Shown here in pieces: positions 1 through 9,223 of a stretch of 64,000 nt of DNA (position 1 is its first letter; each line of letters opens with the position of its first letter). Under the pieces are notes generated by a model. That model did not search any database. It had not been told where the DNA came from and was given only the letters and a program-made list of their open reading frames with translations. The translations under genes and the position numbers were made by a program. Origin of the DNA: Rhizobium sullae (GTDB lineage Bacteria > Pseudomonadota > Alphaproteobacteria > Rhizobiales > Rhizobiaceae); assembly GCF_025200715.1 (NCBI RefSeq), contig NZ_CP104144.1, positions 1,364,001 through 1,428,000 on the forward strand. The letters are read 5' to 3'.

Positions 1-1796
1 TTGCCGGCACGCCGCTCAGTGAGTGGCTCGAGCAAGGCGGGGCTTCCCCGCGGGATCTGCTAGTGGTGGCACACAGAGTGGCCGAAGGTCTTGTCGCAAC
101 GCACGAGCGCAAGATCGTCCACCGCGACCTTTCCCCCGACAACATCATCCTTCGCGACGGCAGGCCGGAGGAAGCCGTTATTATCGATTTTGGCATCGCC
201 AAAGACAGCAACACAGGGGCGCGCACAATCGTCGGTAACGAGTTTGCGGGCAAGTACGAATATGCTGCGCCGGAGCAGATGCATGGGCAAGCGGAGCCGC
301 GCTCCGACCTTTATGCCTTGGGCGCATCGCTGCTCGCAACCTTTCGGGGAAGGGTTCCAGACGTCGGAAGGAGTCCGGGCGAGGTCGTCCGTCATAAGGA
401 GCGCCGGCTTGACACCTCGGGCGTTCCAGAACCGCTTAAGACACTGATCGACGACCTCACTCAGCCTGACCCGGCCCGCCGGCCACCGAGTGCCGCCGCG
501 GTCGTCAATGAAATCGGAAGGTTGCTGCAACCTGGTCACGCCAAAGCACGGCCGGGCGGGCGCGACACGGGGCCCAAGTTGCGGCCATTGCTTCTAATTC
601 TGCCTCTCGCGGCGCTGGCCGCTATCGGCGGACTTTGGTTTCTCGGGGTTTTTCAGAGCTTGTCTCCGACTGCCCTGCCGATCGCGACGCCCTACAAACT
701 CACTGCCGGGGTGGACGCGCAAGGGCGGCTCACGCTTGCCGGTTTCGCTCCCGACGCCGACCAGCATCAGGCAATCCTAGCGAACTTCACCCGCACGGTC
801 GGGCTTCCGCCGCCCAATGACGCCCTCACACTCGCCCAGGGTGCTCCATCCGAACGGTGGGCGCAGGACATCGATGTCTTTTTTGCGGCCGCCGTTCCGC
901 TTGACGAGTGGAAGCTTGAAATAGCTGATCGAACGGTCCACCTCACGGGCCTCGCGCCCGATAAAGCGGGACGCGAAGCTGCGGTCACACGATTCAATGC
1001 GGCGGCAAAAGCGGCCGGCTACCAGCCTGTCGCCCGTATTGCGGCCGGTCCGCGAGATCTGTCGCCGGACCAACTGAAACCCCTTATCGTGCCGCTGGAG
1101 ACCTGCGGTCCACTCCGCGTTCAACAACCGGAGGGCGGCACCTTTCCCCTCGGATCGACGATCTCCGTCCAAGGAGACGTCGCTTCAAGCGGCGACCTCG
1201 AAGCCCTCCAGCAGGCACTCGCACCCCATGTCGGAGATCGCGAGCTGCGCTTCGATGCCACGGTACTCAGCGACCAGCTGTGCGTTGTTCAAGAGCTGTT
1301 GCCGGATACGCCGCAAGGTCAGATGACGATCGTTCTTGGCTATGGCGACAGATCCGAGCCGAACATGTCGGGCATCTATTCGGTTGGCGACAATCCGGTT
1401 ATCGACGTGCTTGCGCCGGCCTCGCTCGACAAGGGGTACTTGTGGGTCGCCATCGCCGACGTCACAGGCAATCTCTTCAATGTACTTCCGAACATCAAGA
1501 GACCCGATCATGCACTCGCCGAAATCGGGACCGTGTCGGATGGCATGCGCACCATTCGGGTCGCCTATCCAACGGCAGAGGGTGCGGCCGACCCCGCAAA
1601 GCTCACCTTCGCCGTCGACAACACCTTCGGCAGAACGCTGATAATTGCTATGCAGACCGACCAGCCGCTTTTCCCGCAGCTTCGGCCAACAACCGAGTCC
1701 ACCAAGTCCTTTGCCGAAGATTTACGTGCAGTGGTAGCGGCCGGTCATGTCTCGATGCTGTCAATGACGACCCGGTTAATCGACACGCGCAAATAA
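1..1796 (+). CDS. T6SS-associated Ser/Thr protein kinase (PpkA-like), 5' end outside the window
   Basis: The reading frame is open from base 3, so the N-lobe with the ATP-binding Lys lies upstream of the window. What remains starts just before the catalytic loop HRDLSPDN (about base 120), followed by DFGIAK and an APEQ motif of a eukaryotic-type kinase. A single membrane helix follows (about bases 580-650), placing the kinase in the cytoplasm and the tail in the periplasm. The tail has BON-like repeats (LTLAGFAPDADQ, VHLTGLAPDKAG) and a C-terminal DUF4384-like beta domain. In T6SS of other bacteria such kinases phosphorylate the FHA protein to switch on assembly, and an FHA gene lies downstream in this operon. 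The partner phosphatase and ClpV are not seen and may be upstream. Confidence 0.85.
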   Translation, partial: AGTPLSEWLEQGGASPRDLLVVAHRVAEGLVATHERKIVHRDLSPDNIILRDGRPEEAVIIDFGIAKDSNTGARTIVGNEFAGKYEYAAPEQMHGQAEPRSDLYALGASLLATFRGRVPDVGRSPGEVVRHKERRLDTSGVPEPLKTLIDDLTQPDPARRPPSAAAVVNEIGRLLQPGHAKARPGGRDTGPKLRPLLLILPLAALAAIGGLWFLGVFQSLSPTALPIATPYKLTAGVDAQGRLTLAGFAPDADQHQAILANFTRTVGLPPPNDALTLAQGAPSERWAQDIDVFFAAAVPLDEWKLEIADRTVHLTGLAPDKAGREAAVTRFNAAAKAAGYQPVARIAAGPRDLSPDQLKPLIVPLETCGPLRVQQPEGGTFPLGSTISVQGDVASSGDLEALQQALAPHVGDRELRFDATVLSDQLCVVQELLPDTPQGQMTIVLGYGDRSEPNMSGIYSVGDNPVIDVLAPASLDKGYLWVAIADVTGNLFNVLPNIKRPDHALAEIGTVSDGMRTIRVAYPTAEGAADPAKLTFAVDNTFGRTLIIAMQTDQPLFPQLRPTTESTKSFAEDLRAVVAAGHVSMLSMTTRLIDTRK

Positions 1797-1889
1797 TTGC
1801 AAGTCGAAGAAATCTGCCATTAGTCTAGAACAAGAAGTTGTGGTAAAAGCAAAAGTAGGGGAATACTAGTCGGTTAACAGGGGGATCTG

Positions 1890-3053
1890 TTGTTTAACTC
1901 GGCTCTCTGGTTAAGTCCACTGAACGGCGACAACCCGTCGGGCGAAAGCTTGCGGAATGATGCACGATTCCACGAGTTGGAACGCCTTGTGCAACCGCAG
2001 ATCGAGATCAGCCGCGACGAACGCAACAACCCGGTCTCACGGACCGAGGTCCCGGTCGATTGGTCGATCGTCCTTCGAAAATCAGAAGAGTTGCGCCAGC
2101 ACGGACGGGATCTGAGGCTCCTCGTGATCGTGACCCGCGCCCTTGCAAATGAACAAGGTCTTGCTGGCCTCGCGGAAGGCTTGAACCTGATCACCGGAAG
2201 CTTCGACATGCATTGGGAAACGATGCATCCGGAACTTCGTGAGGGCTTGCCTCTACGGGATGCCGCAATACGCCGGACTAATGCTCTTCTCCAACTCCAA
2301 AACGAGAAGGATGGGCTACTCGGCGATCTTCGGAAGATGACTTTCTTTGCGCCACGGAGCGTCGGCCCTGTCACAGGGCGCGATCTCGAGCGCGGGGCTC
2401 TCGACACCCGAACCGTTCTCAACGAGGCTGCACCCGGACTGAGCGACGCTGAGAAGGCGTCGCTCGTAAGCGAGCACGACCAGTTACTCAATCGCGTGAG
2501 GATCGGCTGCGCGGCGTTTGCGGAACAAGCCGGGGACGAGGCGTCCGCGCTCATCGTCAGCGCAAACGCTGCCGCCACAGCGATGGAAGCCCTCGAGACA
2601 TCGCTCAATCGGCGACTCGGCGGGGATGTGCGCGTGACCTTGCCGGATCTGAGTCGCTTCCTGCAGCGAGTGATCTCTACGCTTGAGCGTGCCAAGCCCA
2701 ACCCCAGGCAGGAAACTGCAAACGAGGAAACGCTCGATCGTGAGACCGCGGCTGCAAAAACGATCTCTGACGCAGCTCCGGCTTACACCGGAGCAACGGC
2801 AGTCTTTCCGTCGCGGCTTACCTCGCGCGAGGAGGTCACAAAGTGCATCGACCTCATCATTGCCTTCTACGACCGCACCGAACCGTCTAGTCCTATTCCC
2901 CATCTGGCGCACAGGATCAAACGTATGGTGCCGATGGATTTTCTGGAACTCATGGAGGACCTGGCGCCCTCCGGTTTGAAGGAATTCCGGCTTCTGGCCG
3001 GTGTGCCGGAAAGAAAAAAACCTGTCCCTGGGACGAAAGGTGATCACCAATGA
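1890..3053 (+). CDS. tssA: T6SS assembly protein TssA (ImpA family)
   Basis: 387 residues. The N-terminus has the ImpA signature PLNGDNPSGESLRND (about residues 10-24). The C-terminus carries the helical block ending in HRIKRMVPMDFLELMEDL, typical of shorter TssA proteins whose C-terminal domain forms the ring at the baseplate or distal sheath end. The start is TTG at 1890, preceded by AGGGGG at 1879-1884. No ATG fits the conserved N-terminus. A 93-base gap separates it from the kinase, so an extra promoter is possible there. The end overlaps tssB by four bases (ATGA), indicating translational coupling. Confidence 0.9.
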   Translation: MFNSALWLSPLNGDNPSGESLRNDARFHELERLVQPQIEISRDERNNPVSRTEVPVDWSIVLRKSEELRQHGRDLRLLVIVTRALANEQGLAGLAEGLNLITGSFDMHWETMHPELREGLPLRDAAIRRTNALLQLQNEKDGLLGDLRKMTFFAPRSVGPVTGRDLERGALDTRTVLNEAAPGLSDAEKASLVSEHDQLLNRVRIGCAAFAEQAGDEASALIVSANAAATAMEALETSLNRRLGGDVRVTLPDLSRFLQRVISTLERAKPNPRQETANEETLDRETAAAKTISDAAPAYTGATAVFPSRLTSREEVTKCIDLIIAFYDRTEPSSPIPHLAHRIKRMVPMDFLELMEDLAPSGLKEFRLLAGVPERKKPVPGTKGDHQ

Positions 3054-3586
3054 GCGAAACTAAGGCCAAGGTAATTGAACGAAACCGGGCGCCTCGCGTC
3101 CAGATCGCTTACGAAGTCGAAACTTACGGCAGTCCGACCACCATCGAATTGCCGTTCGTCATGGGCGTGATGGCTGATCTCGCCGGCGCCTCCCAGACGC
3201 CGGAGGCCCGCAAGTCCGTCCGGGACCGCTCCTTTGTCGAAACCGACGCAAACAGGTTCGGTCGTTTCATGGAAGCACTCAGCCCGCGCGTCAAAGCTCG
3301 CGTGAAAAACACCCTTCCCCAGCCTGCCGGCGAAGAGCGCGACGAAGAGCTTGCGCTAGACCTGACCTTTACGAGCATAGCCGATTTCGCGCCGGATCGT
3401 ATTGCCGAACAAGTTCCGCAGCTTGCAGAACTCTTGAGAATGCGCGGCCAACTTGAGGAATTGCTCGGTTTCATGGATGGCCGCATCGACGCCGAAAAAC
3501 GCATCGCGCAACTTTTGAACAACGAGCCCCTGTTGGGAAAGATCGCCGATCAGGCGCTCGAAGATAGCAGCAAGTCGGAGGTCTGA
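3050..3586 (+). CDS. tssB: T6SS sheath small subunit TssB (VipA/ImpB)
   Basis: 178 residues, normal length for the family. Family landmarks are RAPRVQIAYEVET near the N-terminus, LPFVMGVMADLAG (about 37-49) and the FVETDANRFGRFME segment. With TssC it forms the cytoplasmic contractile sheath around the Hcp tube. It overlaps tssA by four bases and ends three bases before the tssC start. Confidence 0.95.
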   Translation: MSETKAKVIERNRAPRVQIAYEVETYGSPTTIELPFVMGVMADLAGASQTPEARKSVRDRSFVETDANRFGRFMEALSPRVKARVKNTLPQPAGEERDEELALDLTFTSIADFAPDRIAEQVPQLAELLRMRGQLEELLGFMDGRIDAEKRIAQLLNNEPLLGKIADQALEDSSKSEV

Positions 3587-3589
3587 GCC

Positions 3590-5098
3590 ATGGCCGAACA
3601 GGAAAGAACCGCTGCGGTTGGTGTCACGGAAGCCAAAGAAGTCGACCTTCAGGAATTCAGCGAACTTCTGGAAAAGGACTTCAAGGTCAAAAAAGATGAC
3701 AGCGACAAGCTTCAAACCTTGGTCAGAAATCTGGCGCTTGCTGCGCGCGGCCGTACAGAATCGACCGTCATCTCTTCCAACGCGATCAAATCGATCAAGT
3801 CCTTGATTGCCGGCATTGACAAGCTGCTGACCGAGCAGACCAACGAAATTCTCCATGCGCCTGAAGTGCTTCAGATGGAGGGGACATGGCGCGGACTGTG
3901 GTACCTCGTAAACAATACCGAGACGGATCAAAAGTTGAAGATCCGCGTCATGAACATTTCGAAGGAGGAGTTGGCTGATACCCTTGAGGATTACGAGGGT
4001 CAGATGTGGGACCAAAGCCCCATATTCAAGAAAGTCTACACCGACGAATACTCGATGCTCGGCGGTAACCCCTTTGGCTGCCTGATCGGCGCCTACGAAT
4101 TCTCAAATCACCCGAAGGATGCCGGTCTCCTCCGCAACATGTCCGGCATCTGCGCCTCGGCGCACACCCCCTTCATCGCAGCCGCCGCCCCCCGTCTGTT
4201 CCGCATGGAAAGCTGGCAGGAACTGCCGAACCCGCAAGACCTGCAACAGATCGTGTCGTCGCCGGCCTATGCCTCATGGCAGTCACTGCGCGAGAGTGAG
4301 GACGCCCGTTACATAGGGTTGACAATGCCACGCGTACTGGCGAGGCTGCCTTATGGCGCAGACACCGTTCCTGTGAAGGGCTTCGCCTTCGAGGAAGAGG
4401 TCCAGGGCGACCATCACCGATATGTCTGGATGAACGCGGCCTTCCCGATGGGGGTCAACATCAACCGCAGCCACAAGCTGTTCGGCTGGGGCACGCAAAT
4501 CCGCGGGGTCGAGAACGGTGGTGCAGTGATCAATCTCCCTGTCCACAACTTCCCGACCGACGACGGGACAGTGGCGATGAAATGCCCAACCGAGGTCGCC
4601 ATTGACGATCGGCGCGAGGCCGAGCTCGCCAAGCTCGGGCTGATGCCGATCCTCCATCGCAAGAACACTGATATTGCCGCCTTCATCGGCGCCCATTCGT
4701 TGCAAGACGACGAGGCGCGAGCCGGCCGTCTGGTCGACCCGGATGCTCAGGCCAATGAGAGACTGAGCGCAAATCTGCCCTACCTTTTCCCGGTTTCCCG
4801 TTTCGCCCATTACCTGAAAGCGATCGCCCGGGATAAGATCGGTTCATTCAAGGAACGTGCCGACATGCAGATTTGGCTGACGGAGTGGATCAACCGCTAC
4901 GTTCTCGCCAACCCTGCCTTCGCCGACGAAAAAGCCCGCGCAAAACGTCCCCTTGCAGCCGCCGAGGTCCAGGTTGACAGCGTGGAAGGTCGCCCCGGCT
5001 GGTACAATGCTCGGTTTTATCTGCGGCCCCACTACCAGCTGGAAGGCATCAATGCTTCGCTCCGGCTCGTTTCGGAGCTGCCGTCTATGAAGTCTTGA
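3590..5098 (+). CDS. tssC: T6SS sheath large subunit TssC (VipB/ImpC)
   Basis: 502 residues, full length for the family. Typical segments are WRGLWYLVNNTETD, IGAYEFSNHP, a PRVLARLPYG motif and, at the C-terminus, the ARFYLRPHYQLEGI block that forms the shared handshake sheet with TssB. It is the larger protomer of the contractile sheath that drives the Hcp-VgrG needle. It sits three bases after tssB with no room for a separate promoter. Nothing unusual was seen. Confidence 0.95.
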   Translation: MAEQERTAAVGVTEAKEVDLQEFSELLEKDFKVKKDDSDKLQTLVRNLALAARGRTESTVISSNAIKSIKSLIAGIDKLLTEQTNEILHAPEVLQMEGTWRGLWYLVNNTETDQKLKIRVMNISKEELADTLEDYEGQMWDQSPIFKKVYTDEYSMLGGNPFGCLIGAYEFSNHPKDAGLLRNMSGICASAHTPFIAAAAPRLFRMESWQELPNPQDLQQIVSSPAYASWQSLRESEDARYIGLTMPRVLARLPYGADTVPVKGFAFEEEVQGDHHRYVWMNAAFPMGVNINRSHKLFGWGTQIRGVENGGAVINLPVHNFPTDDGTVAMKCPTEVAIDDRREAELAKLGLMPILHRKNTDIAAFIGAHSLQDDEARAGRLVDPDAQANERLSANLPYLFPVSRFAHYLKAIARDKIGSFKERADMQIWLTEWINRYVLANPAFADEKARAKRPLAAAEVQVDSVEGRPGWYNARFYLRPHYQLEGINASLRLVSELPSMKS

Positions 5099-5126
5099 AC
5101 AACATTTAGCCGATGGGAGGTTATTC

Positions 5127-5576
5127 ATGAAAATCGACGGTTTTCTCAAGGTACCTGACATCACGGGGCCGAGCGTTCGCGACGGCCACGTAGACGAAAT
5201 CGAGGTGCACGGAGTGGAGTTTGAAATGCAGGCTCCTTTCGATCCGAATTCGCTATCGCGGAGAGGCCGCGTCAGCATGGGCATGCTCAATTTCATCAAG
5301 CACTACGACAAGGCCTCGCCCTATCTGAAGAAGGCTCTGTTCGAAAACAAGCTTCTGGACGAGGTCAAGTTTTCAGCGCGCAGAACGATAGAGGGCGAAA
5401 CGAGCGACTACCTGGTCATCACGTTGAAGGACGCTTCGGTGACCAACTACACCATGAAGCCGAGTGAGGAAGAGCCAGATGTGATCGAAGAGCGCGTCGG
5501 CTTCGCTTACAAGAACATCACTTTCAATTACGACGACAAGGACGAGGTCGAGATGGATGTCTATGTCGGCAAGTGA
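5127..5576 (+). CDS. hcp: T6SS tube protein Hcp (TssD)
   Basis: 149 residues, a typical Hcp with the opening MKIDGFLKVPDITG and the C-terminal FAYKNITFNYDDKDEVEMDV strand. Hcp hexamers stack into the inner tube, are secreted, and chaperone small effectors. The 28-base leader has a strong Shine-Dalgarno (GGGAGG, about 5114-5119) 8 bases before the ATG, consistent with the high expression Hcp needs. The 3' end overlaps tssE by 20 bases. No C-terminal extension is present, so this is a plain structural Hcp. Confidence 0.93.
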   Translation: MKIDGFLKVPDITGPSVRDGHVDEIEVHGVEFEMQAPFDPNSLSRRGRVSMGMLNFIKHYDKASPYLKKALFENKLLDEVKFSARRTIEGETSDYLVITLKDASVTNYTMKPSEEEPDVIEERVGFAYKNITFNYDDKDEVEMDVYVGK

Positions 5577-6321
5577 CAGCTGGCAAAAAGGATTTGGAAG
5601 GAAGGTGAGACCCGGCGGGCACCTGCGGGCGACTCGAGAAGCGATCCAGCCGTCCTTGTGGGATCGCCTGGTGAACGACCTGCCGGGGCTCAACTCGGAA
5701 ATCAACCAACTTCGGCAGGCGATCCAGAAAGAAATAGACCCCGAACGTCTGAACGGGCTGGTTGCCGCAGGTCTTCACCAAATGGAGGCCGCTGCCGATA
5801 TCAGCGCCGAGCAGAAGAAGAGCATACACCGTCTGTTCTCTCTCGAGCGACGCCAGGCAGAACTGGAAAGTCGCGGCGTCGTCGTCTCGACCGATGTGCT
5901 GCGCGAGGCAGTGCGGCGCGACATCGAGGCGCTTTTTAATGCCCAACGCTTCGAATCCACGCCGCTCCTGACGGACTTCGAGGCAGATCAGGCTGGCGAC
6001 AACCCTCCGTCGCTTGAGGATTTCCCGGAAGTTCGCCGCAGCGTGATCAATTATGGCGTTCCCCCCTTCTCCGGCCGTTCCTCCCGTGACTTCGACCGGG
6101 ATGAACTGTCGAAGGAAATCCGAAGCGTGCTCGCCGCGTTTGAACCTCGGCTGAAGGAAAGCGCGACGAAAGTTACCGTCAGCCTCGGCGACAGGGCAAC
6201 CGGCCTCAGGATTGACATCGACGCACTGCTGCTTACCTCGCCGGCGCCGGAACGGCTGCTCCTGCGCACGATACTCAACCTCGACGACGGTTCGGCGCGG
6301 ACTGAACTGAAGGACACCTGA
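5557..6321 (+). CDS. tssE: T6SS baseplate protein TssE (gp25-like), extended form
   Basis: 254 residues, longer than the roughly 130-180 usual for TssE. The family N-terminal motif PSLWDRL (about 31-37) and the gp25-like core (IRSVLAAFEPRL and the following beta strands, about 185-254) are both present. Between them lies about 110 residues of extra, mostly helical and charged sequence. TssE is a baseplate component that nucleates the sheath. The ATG at 5557 lies inside the end of hcp, and a second ATG at 5563 is an equally possible start. The end is two bases from tssF. Confidence 0.85.
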   Translation: MSMSASDSWQKGFGRKVRPGGHLRATREAIQPSLWDRLVNDLPGLNSEINQLRQAIQKEIDPERLNGLVAAGLHQMEAAADISAEQKKSIHRLFSLERRQAELESRGVVVSTDVLREAVRRDIEALFNAQRFESTPLLTDFEADQAGDNPPSLEDFPEVRRSVINYGVPPFSGRSSRDFDRDELSKEIRSVLAAFEPRLKESATKVTVSLGDRATGLRIDIDALLLTSPAPERLLLRTILNLDDGSARTELKDT

Positions 6322-6323
6322 CC

Positions 6324-8198
6324 ATGGACCGGGTCTTCCTGGAGTATTACGAGGAAGAACTCACCCACATCCGTGCGCTTGCCGCCGAGTTTGCAGATAT
6401 GCATCCCTCGATCGCACGCAACCTTTCTCTTGATACAGTCCCGTGTCCCGACCCCTTCGTCGAACGCCTGCTGGATGGAGTGGCTTATCTCGCCGCGCGC
6501 ACCCGACAGAAGGTGGATGCAGAAAGCTCCCGTTTCGCACGAAGCGTGCTTGAAAATTTCTATCCGGATCTCGTTTCGCCGACGCCCGCAACCGCCATGG
6601 CTTTGCTGAAGCCGGGCCAGCAGGTTCAAACGATGCTCGCAGGACACCTTGTGAAGCGCGGGACCCGGCTGGTTTCGAGCGTCCGTCCGGGCATTTCCAC
6701 CCGGTGTATCTATACCACGGCGCAGGATGTGATGCTTTGGCCGCTCGCGATCACCTCGGTCACCTACATCCAGGATCGAAGTGCACTCGCAGCAGCGGGG
6801 ATTGCTCCGGTTGACGGGTTAAGCGGTTCGGCGGCATTGAGCATCACCTTCAATCGAACTGGCAAAGGCAAGCTCAGCGACTTGTCGCTCGACCGCCTGG
6901 ATCTGTATTTTGGCGACAAGAGCAAGGCGTCGCTGCTCTTTGATACGCTCTTTGGCGCTTGCGCTGCGACCGGCGCCCGCCCGGAAGGACGCGATAACGC
7001 CCTGAGCGCACTTCCGGAGCCGGAGATGATCGGGATCTCGGACGACGAAGCGCTTATGCCGCGCACGCGCGAAACATTCGAAGGCTACAGGCTTTTACGG
7101 GAATACTTCATTGCGCCGGAAAGATTTCACTATGTGCGCGTCAAAGGGCTGCAGCCGGTCGTTCGGCGTTGCGCGGCTGGTCTGGAACTGCTCTTTCTGT
7201 TGCGGCGTCCCATCCCCGAGCTTGCGAATATCGCAGCGAAAGATTTCGAACTCTTCGCAACGCCAATCATCAATCTGTTCGAGCGCGGCTGCAACGTCAT
7301 CGAACTCGATGTGCGGCGCACTCGGCAAGTGCTTCACGCCGATCGCACCCGTCCACGAGATTTTGAGATCTATCGCGCAATCCGCGTCGAAGATGCCGAT
7401 GCCGAGCGCCCCGACGCCGAGGTGCCGGCTCTGTTCAGCCTAGGCCAGAATCGTGGAAACGGCTGGGTCTATTTTACCGAACGCCGCCCGCGGCGCCCGA
7501 GCGAAGACGAGCTTCGCCAGGGGCAAACGCGGACCTCCTATCCAGGTGACGATGTCTTCATCACGCTTTCGCGCCCGGCTCAGTCGAAAGCTGACCGGCC
7601 ACCGAAGCGGATCGAGGTGACGGCGCTCTGCACGAATCGCGATCTACCGATATTGGACGACACGCCGTCCCTCACGCTCGAGAGCGGCGATCCCGTCGAG
7701 ACTATCCAGCTCCTTGGCGCCGTGCGGCCGCCGTGGCCCTCGATTCCAGCGACGCTTCCGGCCGGAGCAGTGGAAGGCTCCAGAGCCGATGAACTCGCCT
7801 GGCGGCTCATCGCGCAACTCTCGCTGAATTTCCTCAGCCTGGCGGAGGAGGGCCGCGGGGTGGATCCGCTTCACGCTCTACTTGAGCTTTACGCGAACCG
7901 CGGGGATCCAAGCCTAAGCCGGCATGTGCGCGCCGTCGCCCGCGTCGAGGCTCGACCCTTGATCGAGCGCTTGGCAATTGCCGGGCCAATGTGTTTCGCG
8001 CGAGGCACCGAGGTTACGCTTCATATCGACCAATCCGTGCTTGCCGGGCACAGCACGTTGTTGCTCTCGGCGCTGCTGGCAAGGCTTTTTGCTCGCTATG
8101 CGGCAATCAACGCATTCGTGCGAACCCGCACGCGGATCATACAAAAGCAGGAGGATGTGCTATGGCCTATAGCGCCGGGCAATCGCTTCCTGATCTGA
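6324..8198 (+). CDS. tssF: T6SS baseplate protein TssF (VasA/ImpG)
   Basis: 624 residues, full length for the family. The start MDRVFLEYYEEELTHIRALAAEFADM is the classic TssF opening (the string is quoted only in part: YYEEELTHIR). The ARFLEN-like region reads LENFYPDLVSPTPA, and the C-terminus has the FARYAAINAFVRT block. TssF forms the baseplate wedge with TssG and TssE and contacts TssK. The last 37 bases overlap tssG, whose ribosome binding site lies inside this gene. Confidence 0.93.
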   Translation: MDRVFLEYYEEELTHIRALAAEFADMHPSIARNLSLDTVPCPDPFVERLLDGVAYLAARTRQKVDAESSRFARSVLENFYPDLVSPTPATAMALLKPGQQVQTMLAGHLVKRGTRLVSSVRPGISTRCIYTTAQDVMLWPLAITSVTYIQDRSALAAAGIAPVDGLSGSAALSITFNRTGKGKLSDLSLDRLDLYFGDKSKASLLFDTLFGACAATGARPEGRDNALSALPEPEMIGISDDEALMPRTRETFEGYRLLREYFIAPERFHYVRVKGLQPVVRRCAAGLELLFLLRRPIPELANIAAKDFELFATPIINLFERGCNVIELDVRRTRQVLHADRTRPRDFEIYRAIRVEDADAERPDAEVPALFSLGQNRGNGWVYFTERRPRRPSEDELRQGQTRTSYPGDDVFITLSRPAQSKADRPPKRIEVTALCTNRDLPILDDTPSLTLESGDPVETIQLLGAVRPPWPSIPATLPAGAVEGSRADELAWRLIAQLSLNFLSLAEEGRGVDPLHALLELYANRGDPSLSRHVRAVARVEARPLIERLAIAGPMCFARGTEVTLHIDQSVLAGHSTLLLSALLARLFARYAAINAFVRTRTRIIQKQEDVLWPIAPGNRFLI

Positions 8199-9223
8199 AG
8201 GACGCGGCTCCATCCCTTGAGGCGTTCGACTTTTTCGAGCTCCTGCGGCGCCTCGAAGACGACGGACGGCTTTTCGGGCAGGCCGGCCGGCCGGACCGGG
8301 AGCCGGCGCGACTTGGACAGCATGTGCGGCTTGGTTTTGCCGTGCAAGATGTCGCGAAGGTTGAGCCGGCCACCGAAACCACGCCGGCTCGCGTCACGGT
8401 CTCGAACCTCGGATTGCTTGGGCCAGAGGGTCCAATGCCCCTCTATCTAACGCGTTGGGTGCTGGATCGGCTGTCGCAGCGCTGGTTTGCCAGGGCGGAC
8501 ATGCGGGAGGTCAGCGATACGACCTTCGTCGATTTCGTGAATATTCTTCAGCATCGCATGATCGCGCTCTTTTACCGGGCCTGGGCCGACGCTCATCCGG
8601 CGGTGCAGGTCAGGCGCCACGACGGCGGCCGTATTCGAGCAATGTCGGCGGCCCTGGCGGGCCTTGGCTTGTGTGGGAGGGGGCATGGTGAGTGCGCGGC
8701 TATCGATGCCACGAAGCTCTCTCACGCGCCGTCGCTCGCCCATCAGGTAGACGGGCCGGAGAGGCTCACCCTGTTTCTTGCCGACCTCCTAAAGGTGCCG
8801 GTTCGACTTCGCGAATTTGTCGGCACCTGGATGCCTATACCGAACGGGCTTCAGTCCCGGCTTGGCGACGCGCACGTGCAACTCGGACGAAGCGCCACGA
8901 TCGGACCGAGGACGTTCCAGCGACAGCAAAGAATAGAGCTTTCGATCGGCCCGTTGACGCTTGCCGAGTACGTGGCTTTCCTGCCCGGCTGCGAACGACG
9001 CGAAACCCTGCAAACCGCGATCCGCGATCTCGTGGGACACGGGCTTGATGTCGACGTAAGGCTCGTGCTCAGGCGAGACGAAGTTCCCGCGGCCAAAATG
9101 GGAACAGCACGGATCGGACACATCGCTTGGCTCGCTCGACCGAAAGATCGCAGTGATGCAGATGATCTGTGCATACGCACCATCATTGGCTGGCGGCCGG
9201 AAATGCCGGAGGCTGCGGCATGA
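8162..9223 (+). CDS. tssG: T6SS baseplate protein TssG (VasB/ImpH)
   Basis: 353 residues. The ATG at 8162 was chosen because AGGAGG at 8149-8154 sits 7 bases upstream and the protein then begins MAYSAGQSLPD, followed by the family segment FDFFELLRRLE. The frame stays open further upstream inside tssF, but that part does not resemble TssG. Other family landmarks are NLGLLGPEGPMPLYLTRW and the mid-protein MSAALAGLGL. It forms the TssEFG wedge of the baseplate. The stop overlaps the FHA gene start (ATGA). Confidence 0.92.
   Translation: MAYSAGQSLPDLKDAAPSLEAFDFFELLRRLEDDGRLFGQAGRPDREPARLGQHVRLGFAVQDVAKVEPATETTPARVTVSNLGLLGPEGPMPLYLTRWVLDRLSQRWFARADMREVSDTTFVDFVNILQHRMIALFYRAWADAHPAVQVRRHDGGRIRAMSAALAGLGLCGRGHGECAAIDATKLSHAPSLAHQVDGPERLTLFLADLLKVPVRLREFVGTWMPIPNGLQSRLGDAHVQLGRSATIGPRTFQRQQRIELSIGPLTLAEYVAFLPGCERRETLQTAIRDLVGHGLDVDVRLVLRRDEVPAAKMGTARIGHIAWLARPKDRSDADDLCIRTIIGWRPEMPEAAA

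Noticed and set aside
1..1796. ClpV (tssH) or PppA in this window
   Set aside because: Neither is encoded between 1 and 25,714; only the kinase is present at the left edge.
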